Shown here: in pieces, positions 36,655-46,539 of the stretch
How the letters are laid out: the number at the start of each line of letters is the position of its first letter
Position numbering within the stretch: position 1 is the first letter of the stretch
Assembly (NCBI GenBank): GCA_035610835.1
Contig: CM069442.1
Location: forward strand, 64,023,431 to 64,087,430
Direction of reading: 5' to 3'
DNA length: 64,000 nucleotides
Origin: Ophiura sarsii
Lineage: Eukaryota; Echinodermata; Ophiuroidea; Amphilepidida; Ophiuridae
The notes under the pieces: model-generated
Seen by the model: the letters and a program-made list of their open reading frames with translations, nothing else
Told to the model about the DNA's origin: nothing
Database searches by the model: none
Position numbers and translations under genes: made by a program

Positions 36655-37029
36655 TTGGACTGAAAACTACCGTTTTACACTATGGGACTAAAAAATAAAA
36701 TAATAAAAAGATGCGGCGGCCAAAAGTGAGACGGGCAGGCTACGAGAATCGAAATACATTTTTTAAGGCGCCTAAACAACAAATTATCATGTGCCTTGCC
36801 CAGGGTTAGCGTTTTTTGGGGTCTGGGACTCCCAAATTTTGAACATTTCACACTTCAGACTCCCAAAATTTGGATAAAATGTGATGATTGGGTCCATAAA
36901 TGCATACAGCATTCAACTGGCAAAATGTGTTAAAATCCTCTTAAATTAGATATTTTTGGACCCCAAAATTCCATAAGAGACTGCTACCCTTGGCAGCACC
37001 CTAGTTGATGCAATTGCAACCTGATTCTG

Positions 37030-37106
37030 ATGATTCACCAGCAGCAAAATTACAGCGCTTTGAGCCCTTTGGAAAAGGTGCTATATAAAATAATACTGAT
37101 TATTAT
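37030..37106 (+). repeat. SINE/LINE 3' tail fragment
   Basis: The text agcgctttgagccctttgga, then gctatataaaataatactg and tattatta, is the widely shared 3' tail of metazoan tRNA-SINE/L2-type elements. A better copy lies at 58985-59093. Confidence 0.5.
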
Positions 37107-38143
37107 TAGGAGTGGGCTATAGAGGGTCATTTTTAGGTCATAGTTTCAGATCACGCTTGCTACATGATTTTTTGATGACTTTATGCGTACTGACAACATT
37201 TTCTAAAAAAAAATTGAAAAAAATGCGAAATCCAGGGTGCCCCGGCCAAAAAACCACAAAAAGTCGGCCATTTTGGCAAAAACAGTCTTTTGATCATAAC
37301 TCATTCATTTTTGGTCTAATTTATTTGATTTTGGTGGCAATACCCATGTTTAAGGGTACAAGATGTCATTCTATGTTGGTTTTGTCCCATATAATCCCTT
37401 CGTTGTCTTGTAATAGCTGATTTTGGTCAAATTTGGACTGTGAGGGCGCTTTGCAAAAAAGTAGCTATCGCATTAATTAAAATGAATTTCAATACATGAA
37501 ATATGTTAATAGTGTGTCAAGAAACATTGTCTGAAGATGTGAGCATGCTACCTCATTTCATTTTACTGTGGCATCAATTTTAAAATCACAAGAACGCGTT
37601 AAAAGCGCTTCCATTGGATAGTACAGGGGTCAACGAACTTTCATTAGTGTGTGTTTCAATGGAGCCAATTCAAAGATGTTCAAAATGGTGTAGCTTCAAA
37701 ACAATAAATGGTATTTTACTCAGATTTTCAGGAAATGCCTAAAATGTAACTCCTATCATATTTCAAAATTAGAATTTGAGATTCTTCGATGCGAAAGGTA
37801 TTTTTTTAAACAGCGCCCCCACAGGGCTATTTTTACTTAAAATGCCATTTTCAGGAAAACGAAACATCGTCATGCGATAGAAGTTGCATAAGATTATTCC
37901 ATGTCCCAACAAACATGGGTATTGCCACCAAAATCAAATTGATTGGACCAAAATTGATTGATTTATGATCAAAATACTGTTTTTCCATAATGGCCGACTT
38001 TTTGTGGTTTTTTGGCCGGGGCACCCTGGATTTTGCATTTTTTTCAAATTTTTTTCCGAAAATGTTGTTAGTACGTATAAAGTCATCAAAAAATCATGTA
38101 GCAAGCATGATCTGAAACTATGACCATCTATAGCCCACTCCTA
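37107..38143. mobile_element. Foldback element 1, about 240-bp arms
   Basis: The left arm begins TAGGAGTGGGCTATAGA and continues through aaaaaaccacaaaaagtcgg and ttggtggcaatacccatgtt. The right arm (about 37905-38143) is its reverse complement and ends tctatagcccactccta. The spacer of about 550 bp has no gene. Arm identity is high but imperfect. The next foldback begins 10 bp after its right end. Confidence 0.8.
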
Positions 38144-38152
38144 TTTTTATTA

Positions 38153-41037
38153 ATTACCTTGATTTTTTCAAAAAATCGAGGTTCTCTATCTCTGCCGTTT
38201 CTTTCTGCTTCTTCTGGCAATATCTACAAAATGCTTCTTCTCCTACAGTTTACATGCTACAATCACCAAATTTGGTCAGTATGACCCCCTACCAGACCTT
38301 CATTACAGGACCTCACAGTTTGGGGTCAAAGGTCACAGGGGGGTCACTAGGGGTCAAAACGTGATTTTCACTTAAAACACATTTCCAATTTAGTGAAATG
38401 ACCTGGGATCGTCAAAATCGGTCAACATATTCCTTATGACCGTACGCATATATAATAGTTCGGTTTTTACAATCAACAAATATTTGGGGTCACTAGGGGT
38501 CAAAATGTTGATTTTCTAACCATATCACTTAAAATGCTTCTTGTCTCAGAGGAAATGGCTCATGAAAGTCAGAATTGGTCAAAAGATTCCTTGGGTCCAT
38601 GCACATACAGCGATCTCAGCGATTCAAATTGACGTGTCATGCGGGGTCACTAGAGGTCATTGACCTATACAGTGGTAAAACTTGAGATATGCTCCGATTG
38701 GGACCGGGTTTGTTGTATCTTGTTAAGATTGATGAGCCAAGAAAATAAGTCAATCATGTTGACCAGGTCAAAGGTCAAGAAGAGGTCAATACGGGTCATT
38801 GAACATTACAGGGGTAAAAGTTAAGACATGATCCGATTTGGACCAAATTTGTTGCATCTTGTTTAGATTGATAAGCCAAGAAAATAAGTCAATCATATTG
38901 ACCAGGTCAAAGGTCAAAAAGGGGTCAATAGGGGTCATTGAACTTTACAGGGGTAAAAGTTAAGACATGATCCGATTTGGACCGGGTTTGTTGCATCTTG
39001 TTTAGATTGATAAGCCAAGAAAATGAGTCAATCATATTGACCAGGTCAAAGGTCAAGAAGGGGTCAATAGGGGTCATTGAACTTTACAGGGGTAAAAGTT
39101 AAGACATGATCCGATTTGGACCGGGTTGGTTGCATCTTGTTTAGATCGATGAGCCAAGAAAATAAATTAATCATATTGACCAGGTCAAAGGTCAAAAAGG
39201 GGTCAATAGGGTTCATTGAACTTTACAGGAGTAAAAATTAATACATCATCCGATTTGGACCGGGTTTGTTGCATCTTGTTTGGTTTGATGAGCCAAGAAA
39301 ATAAGTCAATCATATTGACCAGGTCAAAGGTCAAAAAGGGGTTAATAGGGGTCATTGAACTTTACAGGGGGTAGAAGTTAAAGCATGATCCGATTTGGAC
39401 CGGGTTTGGTGCATCTTGTTTGGATTGATGAGCCAAGAAAATAAGTCAATCATTTTGATCAGGTCAAAGGTCAAGAAGGGGTCACTAGGAGTCAAAACAT
39501 CAATTTTCAATCCTTTCACCTAAAATGCTTCTCGTCTCAGAGGAAATGACTGATGTGCATTAGAATTGGTCAAAATATTCCTTAAGTCCATGCCCATACC
39601 AGTATTTCAGCGATTAAAATTGACATGTCGTATGGGGTCACTAGGGGTCATTGACCTATACAGGGTTAAAAGTTTAAATATGTTCCGATTTGCAAGACAT
39701 GCTCCGAATTAGATCGGACCTGTTTTATCTTGTTTGGTTCGATCATGCAAGAATAAAAGTAAATCATCATAACCAGGTCAAAGGTCAAGAAGAGGTCACT
39801 AGGGATCATTTTCTCATAAAAATCAAGGTGCCTTGGTCTCAGACCAGAACTAGATCTAGTAATTATTATTATTAGTCTCAATGTGAATGCAAATTTGTTA
39901 TACAAAACACTGAGACTCTGCTGTGTCCAATTCATTGGTACACATATTGTATACGTACGTCTGAAATCACAGTCAACGGTTAGAAAATAAACTGAAACTA
40001 GATCTAGTTATGGTCTGAGACCAGGGCACCTTGATTTTTATGAGAAAATGATCCCTAGTGACCTCTTCTTGACCTTTGACCAGGTTATGATGATTGGCTT
40101 TTTTTCTTGCCTTATCGAACCAAACAAGATAAAACAGGTCCTATCTAATTCAGAGCATGTCTTGAGTTTTACCCTGTAAAGTTCAATGACCCTTATTGAC
40201 CCCTTCTTGACCTTTGACCTGGTCAATATGATTGACTTATTTTCTTGGCTCATCAAACCAAACAAGATGCAAGAAACCCGGTCCAAATCGGCGCATGTCT
40301 TAACTTTTACCCCTGTGAAGTTCAATGACCCCTATTGACCCTTTGTTGACCTTTGACATGGTCAATATGATTGACTTATTTTCTTGGCTCATCAATCCAA
40401 ATAAGATGCAACAAACCCGGTCCAAATCGGAGCATGTCTTAACTTTTACCTCTGTAAAGTTCAATGACCCCTATTGACCCCTTCTTGACCTTTGACCTGG
40501 TCAATATGATTGACTTATTTTCTCGGCTCATCAATCCAAACAAGATGCAACAAACGCGGTTCAAATCGGAGCATTAACTTTTACCCCTGTAAAGTTCAAT
40601 GACCCCTAGTAACCCCGCATGACATGTCAGTTTTAATCGCTGAGATCTCTGTATGTGCTTGGACCCAAGGAAACTTTTGACTAATTCTGACATTCATCAG
40701 CCATTTCCTCTGAAACAAGAAGCATTTTAAGTGATATGGTTAGAAAATCAACATTTTGACTAGTGACCCCAAATATATCTTTTGATTTAAAAAACCGAAC
40801 TATTATAATATGCGTACGGTCATAAGGATTTTGACGATCCTAGGTCATTTCACTAAATTGAAAATGCGTTTTAAGTGAAAATCACGTTTTGACCCCTAGT
40901 GACCCCCCTGTGACCGTTGACCCAAAACTGTGAGGTCCTGTAATGAAGGTCTGGTAGGGGGTCCTACTGACCAAATCTGGTGATTGTAGCATGTAAACTG
41001 TAGGAGAAGAAGCAATTTGTAGATATCATATATTGCC

Positions 41038-41070
<33 letters not shown>

Positions 41071-41120
41071 AAGAAACGGCAGAGATAGAGTACCTAGATT
41101 TTTGAAAAAATCAAGGTAAT
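38153..41120. mobile_element. Foldback element 2, long arms carrying tandem DR1-rich units
   Basis: The outer ends ATTACCTTGATTTTTTCAAA and ttttgaaaaaatcaaggtaa are inverted. The arms can be followed inward (ctctatctctgccgtttctt, then catgctacaatcaccaaat and aggacctcacagtttgggg) to a loop of about 140 nt at about 39860-40000. Each arm contains tandem units of about 139 bp (about six on the left, 38700-39500; about four on the right, 40060-40600) with ccgatttggaccgggtttgt and caggtcaaaggtcaa. No protein-coding content is visible. Confidence 0.85.
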
Positions 41121-41559
41121 GACATGATGGTTCGGCCATTGCCACGCCATTGCCCTCAAACATGAATCGCTTCTTCGCGTCGTCAGTACATACTACACAT
41201 GCAAGGCTAAGTTATTAAGGGTCAATGTAGATCAACCAAATGATTAATATATATCATACTGTCCACTTGTCAAGAAAGTTGCTAATATCACAAACAATAA
41301 TTTGCAGCTTGAATGACAAATGAATAGTGTGTGATCAATTTAGGATTGTTTGAATGCACCAACTATAAAATTGATGTCGCATGCAAAATACGCAGGCAAA
41401 TAAGCAACACTATGTGAAAGTATATTCTTATGTTTTAATGCAATCCCAAAAAACCTCACTTAATTTGATTGAAACCAATTTAAAATATAACAATTATGGC
41501 AGGCTGCAAAATACAAAAATACTGCAACTAACAACTTGCGAATCTCCCTGACTGGGAGA

Positions 41560-41990
41560 TCAACTAAATGAGGTCAAAGGTCACAAGGGTTCTAATTATA
41601 TTTTGACATGTTCTGTTCCCCTGGTGTTAGTTGCACGATTTAACCTCTTGATGACCTTAGACCTTGGTTGACCTCTAATGACCGTTGACCTCGGATGACC
41701 TCTAATTTATTTTAGACATGTTCCCTCTGTGTTCATGTTTCTTGTCTCCAAGTTTGACGTCAATCGGACAACTTTAACGATTTGATCTCAGGATGACCCT
41801 TGACCTTAGATGACCTTGGATGACCTCAAATTATTTTTTAACATGGTCCCCCGATTTGCATTGCACGATTTTACCCCTTGTTGACCTTTGACCTTGGATG
41901 ATCTCTAATGACCGTTGACCTTGGATGACCTCTAATTTATTTTAGACATGTTCCCCCGGTGTTCATGTTTCTTGTGGGTGTACACCACTA
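41560..41990. repeat. Short tandem units rich in TGACCT half-sites
   Basis: Repeats of tgacctctaatgaccgttga and gacatgttccc are spaced irregularly, with one aggtcaaaggtca at about 41573. It resembles the arm sequence of foldback 2 and is probably derived from the same family. Confidence 0.6.
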
Positions 41991-42127
41991 ATTCGGTGAT
42001 GCGCGGCACTTCCGGCAAAGTTGAGTACGATAAAGAATGGCAGCAAATGAAACTAATCATTATTGTTTTTGTGTCAAATTTGTGTTCTGCGTATTCATAA
42101 GAATGTATCTATATTATAATACGCTAC

Positions 42128-42206
42128 TCTCTGTCTGTTTGTTTGTCCATCTGTCTCTCTGTCTGTTTGTTTGTCGGTCTGTTTGTTTGTCTGTCTGTCT
42201 GTGCGC
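42128..42206. repeat. CTGT/GTTT microsatellite
   Basis: A run of ctgtctgtttgtttgtc-type repeats. The frames across it encode only Ser/Leu/Cys/Val repeats and are not genes. Confidence 0.9.
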
Positions 42207-42308
42207 TCTTTTTTTCGTCGCCTTCCCGGGGTCGGGCGGCGTTCAAACTCGGTGGGTGGGTGCAACTCGGTCCCTGCAAGAGCAAGTTTGCATGCGCTAG
42301 AGCGTACA

Positions 42309-43490
42309 AGGTCAAAGGTCATCTAGGGGTCAACTTTTTGAAGTTGGTCGGATCGTGCTTGAACTCGGTGATCGCAATGCTCGAAGCGAGGCGAGCGTGG
42401 CAAAAATAAAATGGGTTGGCGTTTGTCGGGTCTTCCGGGGTCAAAGGTCGTCTAGGGGTCGAATTTTTAAAGTTTGTCCGATCGGGCTTAAACTCGGGGA
42501 CGGGAAGCCTGAATGCGAGTCGAGCGTGGAAAAAATAAAACGCCTTTGCTTTTCTTGGGTCGTCCGGGGTCAAAGGTCATCTAGGGGTCGAATTTTAAAA
42601 AATTGTCCGATCGGGCTTAAACGCGGTCGTTGCGAGGCGAGTGTGGCAAAAATAAAATGGGTTAGCGTTTGTCGGGTTTTCCGGGGTCAAAGGTCGTCTA
42701 GGGGTTGAATTTTCAAAATATGTCCGATCGGGCTTAAACTCGGTGACGGGAAGCCCGAATACGAGTCGAGCGTGGAAAAAATAAAACGGCTTTGCTTTTC
42801 TTGGGTCGTCCCGGGTCAAAGGTCGTCTAAGGGTCAAATTTTCAAAGTTTGTCCGATCGGGCTTAAACTCGGTGACGGGAAGCCCGAATACGAGTCGAGC
42901 AATGAAAAAATAAAACGGCTTTGCTTTTCTTGGAGTTGTCCGGGGTCAAAGGTCGTCTAAGAGTCAAATTGTCAAAGTTTTTCCGATCGGGCTTATACTT
43001 GGTGACGGGCAGCCCGAATACGAGTTGAGCGTGGAAAAAATAACGGCTTTGCTTTTCTTGGGTCGTCCGGGGTCAAAGGTCGTCTAAGGCTCGAATTTTC
43101 AAAGTTTGTCCGATCTGGCTTAAACTCGGGGATGGGAAGCCCGAATGCGAGTCGAGCGTGGAAAAAATAAAACGCCTTTGCTTTTTTCTTGGGTCGTCCG
43201 GGGTCAAAGGTCATCTAGGGTGATGAGAAACTCGGTGATCTGTTTGTTCGGTCCCCGCAAGAGCAAAATAAAACGGGTTAGCGTTTGTCGGGTCTTCCGG
43301 GGTCAAAGGTCGTCTAGGGGTCGAATTTTCAAAGTTTGTCCGATCGGGGTTTAAACTCGGTGACGGGAAGCCCGAATACGAGTCGAGCGTGGAAAAAATA
43401 AAACGGCTTTGCTTTTCTTGGGTCGCCCGGGGTCAAAGGTCATCTAAGGGTCGAATTTTCAAAGTTTGTCCAATCGGGCTTTATGCATGC
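42309..43490. repeat. Tandem repeat array, about 129-bp unit, about nine copies
   Basis: The motif ggtcaaaggtc starts near 42309, 42439, 42568, 42685, 42814, 42944, 43071, 43202, 43301 and 43431, giving a unit of about 129 bp with a few deletions. Each unit contains gtccgatcgggcttaaact, aagcccgaatacgagtcgag and gcttttcttgggtcgtccg. It is GC-richer than its surroundings. Open frames on both strands are products of the repeat. Confidence 0.9.
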
Positions 43491-43496
43491 ATTCTA

Positions 43497-43577
43497 CAAA
43501 CCACCAAACCCGAGAACCGACAAACCCCGGGTGACCGCCCAAACCCGAGAACCGACAAACCCCGGGTGACCGCCTAG
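43497..43577. repeat. Two-copy 37-bp tandem repeat
   Basis: Two adjacent copies of cccgagaaccgacaaacccc followed by gggtgaccgcc end the 42.3-43.5 kb array. Confidence 0.85.
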
Positions 43578-43916
43578 TATTTATTAATGTTTTAAAAATA
43601 AAATACGTGATTTTAACTGAAACATAATTTTACGGACTGATTTACACGCACGTTGCTTGCATGGGTAAAAGCCAACTTATAATAACAAAATCAGTACACG
43701 CTGACGTGCTGGCTTCTAGCAAAAAATCTACCTGATGACCCCGGCAGGGTTCTAGCTACGGTGGGCGGCACTGGGCGGGGCTGCCCGGCACTGACAATAT
43801 CCGCTCAGCACTCTAAAAAAATAATAATAAAAAAAACCCTGCCTAAACTGCCTCATAAAACAAGAAATTATGTGGCAGGAACCCTTAAAGTGCATTAAAA
43901 ACCCCTAAAAAGACAT

Positions 43917-44270
43917 TAAAGGTAGATGTTCCGATTTTCAACTTGAAGTTTTCTATTCTACATGAAAGGTCATCCTTAAAAAGTCGTGTTCCAAAGTTTG
44001 AGTTGCATAGCTCTAATGGTTCTTATTTTAGACGCACAAGATGCTGTGAAATGTACCCATTGAGTAGTACACAAACTATATCGGTGGTTACCACCATTCG
44101 TGGTAATTCAACGTTATTTCATCGATTTCTCCGTAATTATACCGATTTAGGCCGTCAAATTTCAGTATGATGATGAGAAAAATACAAGCTTTCATATGAT
44201 ATGAAAATCTCCGTATGTTTGAAATAATTCTGTGTTACGAAAATGTGATCGGGTCATCTACCTTTAATTC
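43917..44270. mobile_element. MITE nested in the hAT element
   Basis: The ends ATTAAAGGTAGATG and CATCTACCTTTAAT are exact inverted copies around a 354-bp body. A + strand frame of 75 codons inside has no support as a gene. Confidence 0.7.
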
Positions 44271-44304
44271 TTTAAATGGTGTTGAAAATTTTAAATGTTT
44301 AAAA

Positions 44305-44570
44305 ATTTACCTTAGAATTCAAGATGAACATTAAAAATTGCCATTATTGTTGTTTCTACTAACAAAAACACAGCAAAACTTGATTAAAACAATATCATCG
44401 CTATGCAAATATCGTTCGCGTTATGTATCACGCGTACTGCAAGGGGATACTGTCGGACGTAAAATGCTCGTCCCGGCAGTACGAGCATTTTTGAATACAT
44501 GTAATACAATTATAAAAATTACGAATCCCAGTTTTTATCATAATTGAGGGCGCAACCTCCAACACATCTC
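44305..44570. repeat. Interspersed repeat, copy 1 (3' end interrupted)
   Basis: It matches 49131-49503 closely (gaattcaagatgaacattaa, acacagcaaaacttgatta, aattgagggcgca, tccaacacatctc). Compared with that copy, its right end is replaced at 44571 by the first telomere-ended tRNA-like unit, and an internal piece is missing. Confidence 0.75.
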
Positions 44571-44571
44571 A

Positions 44572-44861
44572 TAACCCTAACGCTACTACGTCTCACAGTC
44601 ACCTCACAGCCAGCACCACGTGGCTTGCGCGCGCACAAGTTCTATCTCCTGTAGCACTAAACTACGGGTATATATGGTCTCCGATTTTTTAGCCTGTGAA
44701 GCCCTCCCCCCGTGGCTGAGTGTTAGTATATCTCGCCTGTCACGCGGCCGACCCGGGTTCAACTCCCGGCGCCGGCGGACATAATTTTTCCCATTTTTTA
44801 TTTAACCCCCTCCCCCTGTTCTTCGTTCCATCCCCACTGCCACGTTCTAGGGTTAGGGTTA
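44572..44861 (+). mobile_element. tRNA-like unit with telomere-like inverted ends, type 1 copy a
   Basis: It starts TAACCCTAACG and ends GGGTTAGGGTTA, so the ends are inverted telomere-like repeats. The middle holds a tRNA-Asp-like body (separate entry) followed by T runs (taatttttcccatttttt). A nearly identical unit follows 26 bp downstream. Confidence 0.75.
44705..44779 (+). tRNA. tRNA-Asp(GTC)-like sequence, probably pseudo or SINE head
   Basis: It shows an A box (TGGCTGAGTGT), an anticodon loop CTGTCAC with GTC, a perfect T arm (CCGGG TTCAACT CCCGG) and a B box GGTTCAACTCC. The acceptor stem pairs poorly and the D arm is irregular, so a functional tRNA is unlikely. An oligo-T stretch follows. 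The whole body is duplicated at 45027-45100. Confidence 0.5.
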
Positions 44862-44887
44862 ATACGACACCACACAGTGCATTTTTA

Positions 44888-45182
44888 TAACCCTAACGCT
44901 ACTAGTACTACGTCTCACAGTCACCTCACAGCCAGCACCACGTGGCTTGCGCGCGCACAAGTTCTATCTCCTGTAGCACTAAACTACGGGTATATATGGT
45001 CTCCGATTTTTTAGCCTGTGAAGCCCTCCCCCGTGGCTGAGTGTTAGTATATCTCGCCTGTCACGCGGCCGACCCGGGTTCAACTCCCGGCGCCGGCGGA
45101 CATAATTTTTCCCATTTTTTATTTAACCCCCTCCCCCTGTTCTTCGTTCCATCCCCACTGCCACGTTCTAGGGTTAGGGTTA
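44888..45182 (+). mobile_element. tRNA-like unit with telomere-like inverted ends, type 1 copy b
   Basis: Nearly identical to 44572-44861, with a small actagta insertion near the start and one fewer C before the tRNA body. It again starts TAACCCTAACG and ends GGGTTAGGGTTA. The tRNA-Asp-like body is at about 45027-45100. Confidence 0.75.
45027..45100 (+). tRNA. tRNA-Asp(GTC)-like sequence, second copy
   Basis: The same A box, GTC anticodon loop, T arm and B box as 44705-44779, differing by a C deletion in the 5' acceptor region. The same doubt about function applies. Confidence 0.5.
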
Positions 45183-45305
45183 ATGTAAGAAGGCAGTGGA
45201 TCCCATGCCATGATCCACTGCATTTCGTTCGCTACACTTTCTCCGTTCGCCGGCAGTAAATTTACCTGGCACTATAATGGTCCTGGCTAGAACCCTGGAC
45301 CCCGG

Positions 45306-45812
45306 GTTGAATTTCAGATATGTTATAAAATACCGCCTGCAAAGCATGTAAAGTCTATGGGGGCCGAATTAGTGATGTACACATCTTTGGTATGCCTTCT
45401 GACTCAGACAACGGGGTAGAGGTCCATAAGATAAAAAGTTCCTTTAACTTTTCAAATTTCAAATGGTGTCTTATCATCGTGGTATTCAACAAATCTAGTA
45501 AATGTCAATTGATGATGTCTGCAACTGTTTGATGACTACTCAAAGGGTGAGGGAGCGGAATGTCTAAACTTTCCTAGATTTGATGAATTGCATTATATCC
45601 ACAGAATGTCATTAATCACTTAAAATGCTTATTCTTTGGGCACAATGGGTTGAAATTTTTAAATTGTTCATTTTTTGAACTGTTTCAATGACATTCATAC
45701 AGTAATAATCACAAAACTTACCGATGCATGGGCATGCTATCTACTGAACGGGGACGGGGATGTGTCCGGAGTGTCCCCATGTCCCCCCGTATATGGCGCC
45801 CCTGTAATAAAT
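45306..45812. other. Non-coding, no gene seen
   Basis: Unique-looking AT-rich sequence between two repeat clusters. No exon with splice sites is evident. Confidence 0.35.
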
Positions 45813-46093
45813 CCCTAACCCCGGTTTAGGATTTTTGACCGGGATCACAATTTTCAAGGAAAAAACACCAACTAAATTAAATCTCTGGGAACCTGCCGGG
45901 ATTCGATCCGGGGACCCTCCGTTCTCAAGCCCCACCTTCCCACCACTAAGCCACGGCCCTCAGCTACACATTCGTGCAGTATACTGCACTCATTATATAG
46001 GCTCGGTTGACTATGTCATCGAAAACCGACGGCGCATGCGTTTGGAGAGGGACTTTGGATTAGCATTTTTAGCACTCAGGGGGGTTAGGGTTA
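45813..46093 (-). mobile_element. tRNA-like unit with telomere-like inverted ends, type 2 copy a
   Basis: It starts CCCTAACCCCGG and ends GGGGTTAGGGTTA. The minus strand holds a tRNA-like body at about 45892-45960 with A box TGGCTTAGTGGT and B box GGATCGAATCC, followed by a T6 run. Its body is unrelated to type 1 although the ends are alike. Confidence 0.7.
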
Positions 46094-46127
46094 ATAGAAC
46101 ACAAAAAAACACTTTTTTTTTTTACCA

Positions 46128-46407
46128 TAACCCTAACCCCGGTTTAGGATTTTTGACCGGGATCACAATTTTCGAGGAAAAAACACCACTAAATCTCCGG
46201 GAACCTGTCGGGATTCGATCCGGGGACCCTCCGTTCTCAAGCCCCACCTTCCCACCACTAAGCCACGGCCCTCAGCTACACATTCGTGCAGTATACTGCA
46301 CTCATTATATAGGCTCGGTTGACTACGTCATCGAAAAACGGACGGCGCATGCGTTTAGAGAGGGACTTTGGATTAGCATTTTTTAGCACTCAGGGGGGTT
46401 AGGGTTA
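46128..46407 (-). mobile_element. tRNA-like unit with telomere-like inverted ends, type 2 copy b
   Basis: It starts TAACCCTAACCCCGG and ends GGGGTTAGGGTTA. It is almost identical to 45813-46093, with the tRNA-like body on the minus strand at about 46203-46271. Its right end lies 20 bp from the splice donor of the candidate exon at 46429-46539. The long + strand frame spanning both copies is a repeat by-product. Confidence 0.7.
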
Positions 46408-46428
46408 AGAGACTTTATTGATACTTAC

Positions 46429-46539
46429 ATTTCCATATCCATTGACAGAATATTTCTGTTGCGTGTCTTCTTTCCCGCCATCTGCTCTCACTTTCCGTAC
46501 CACACTAAGCTTGCCGAAAAGCTTACTTACAGTTAGCAT
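46429..46539 (-). CDS. Candidate first coding exon, unidentified protein
   Basis: On the minus strand an ATG at 46539 opens 37 codons (MLTVSKLFGKLSVVRKV, RADGGKEDTQQ, KYSVNGYGN). These end exactly in phase 0 at a strong donor, AAT|gtaagt. Lys/Arg-rich, with no signal peptide. It has the form of a first coding exon of a minus-strand gene running left. The next known minus-strand exon, FAM149B1-like at 1082-1337, needs an incoming codon with two bases already placed. The two therefore cannot be joined directly and would need an intervening exon or belong to different genes. No family recognised. Confidence 0.4.

Larger units (their letters stand above)
43745..45297. mobile_element. hAT-like element with perfect 8-bp TSD, carrying nested insertions
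   Basis: The left end CAGGGTTCTAGCTA and right end GGCTAGAACCCTG are inverted. GACCCCGG flanks both sides exactly (43737-43744 and 45298-45305). Inside are a small TIR element (43917-44270), a MITE copy (about 44305-44570) and two tRNA-like telomere-ended units (44572-44861, 44888-45182). Nesting order implies the hAT element is the oldest of these. No transposase frame remains. Confidence 0.85.

Noticed and set aside
37112..37420. 102-codon + strand frame
   Set aside because: It falls in the left arm of foldback 1, and the mirrored arm gives no matching protein.
38153..43490. Possible CRISPR-like array
   Set aside because: Units are tandem and contiguous, without short constant repeats and unique spacers, in a eukaryotic genome.
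42095..43577. Many frames on both strands in the 42-43.5 kb region
   Set aside because: They follow the 129-bp tandem unit and the CTGT microsatellite. No start context, splice sites or domain.
45835..46386. 183-codon + strand frame
   Set aside because: It is made of two tandem copies of the type 2 telomere-ended unit read on the wrong strand; the repeated peptide reflects the duplication.
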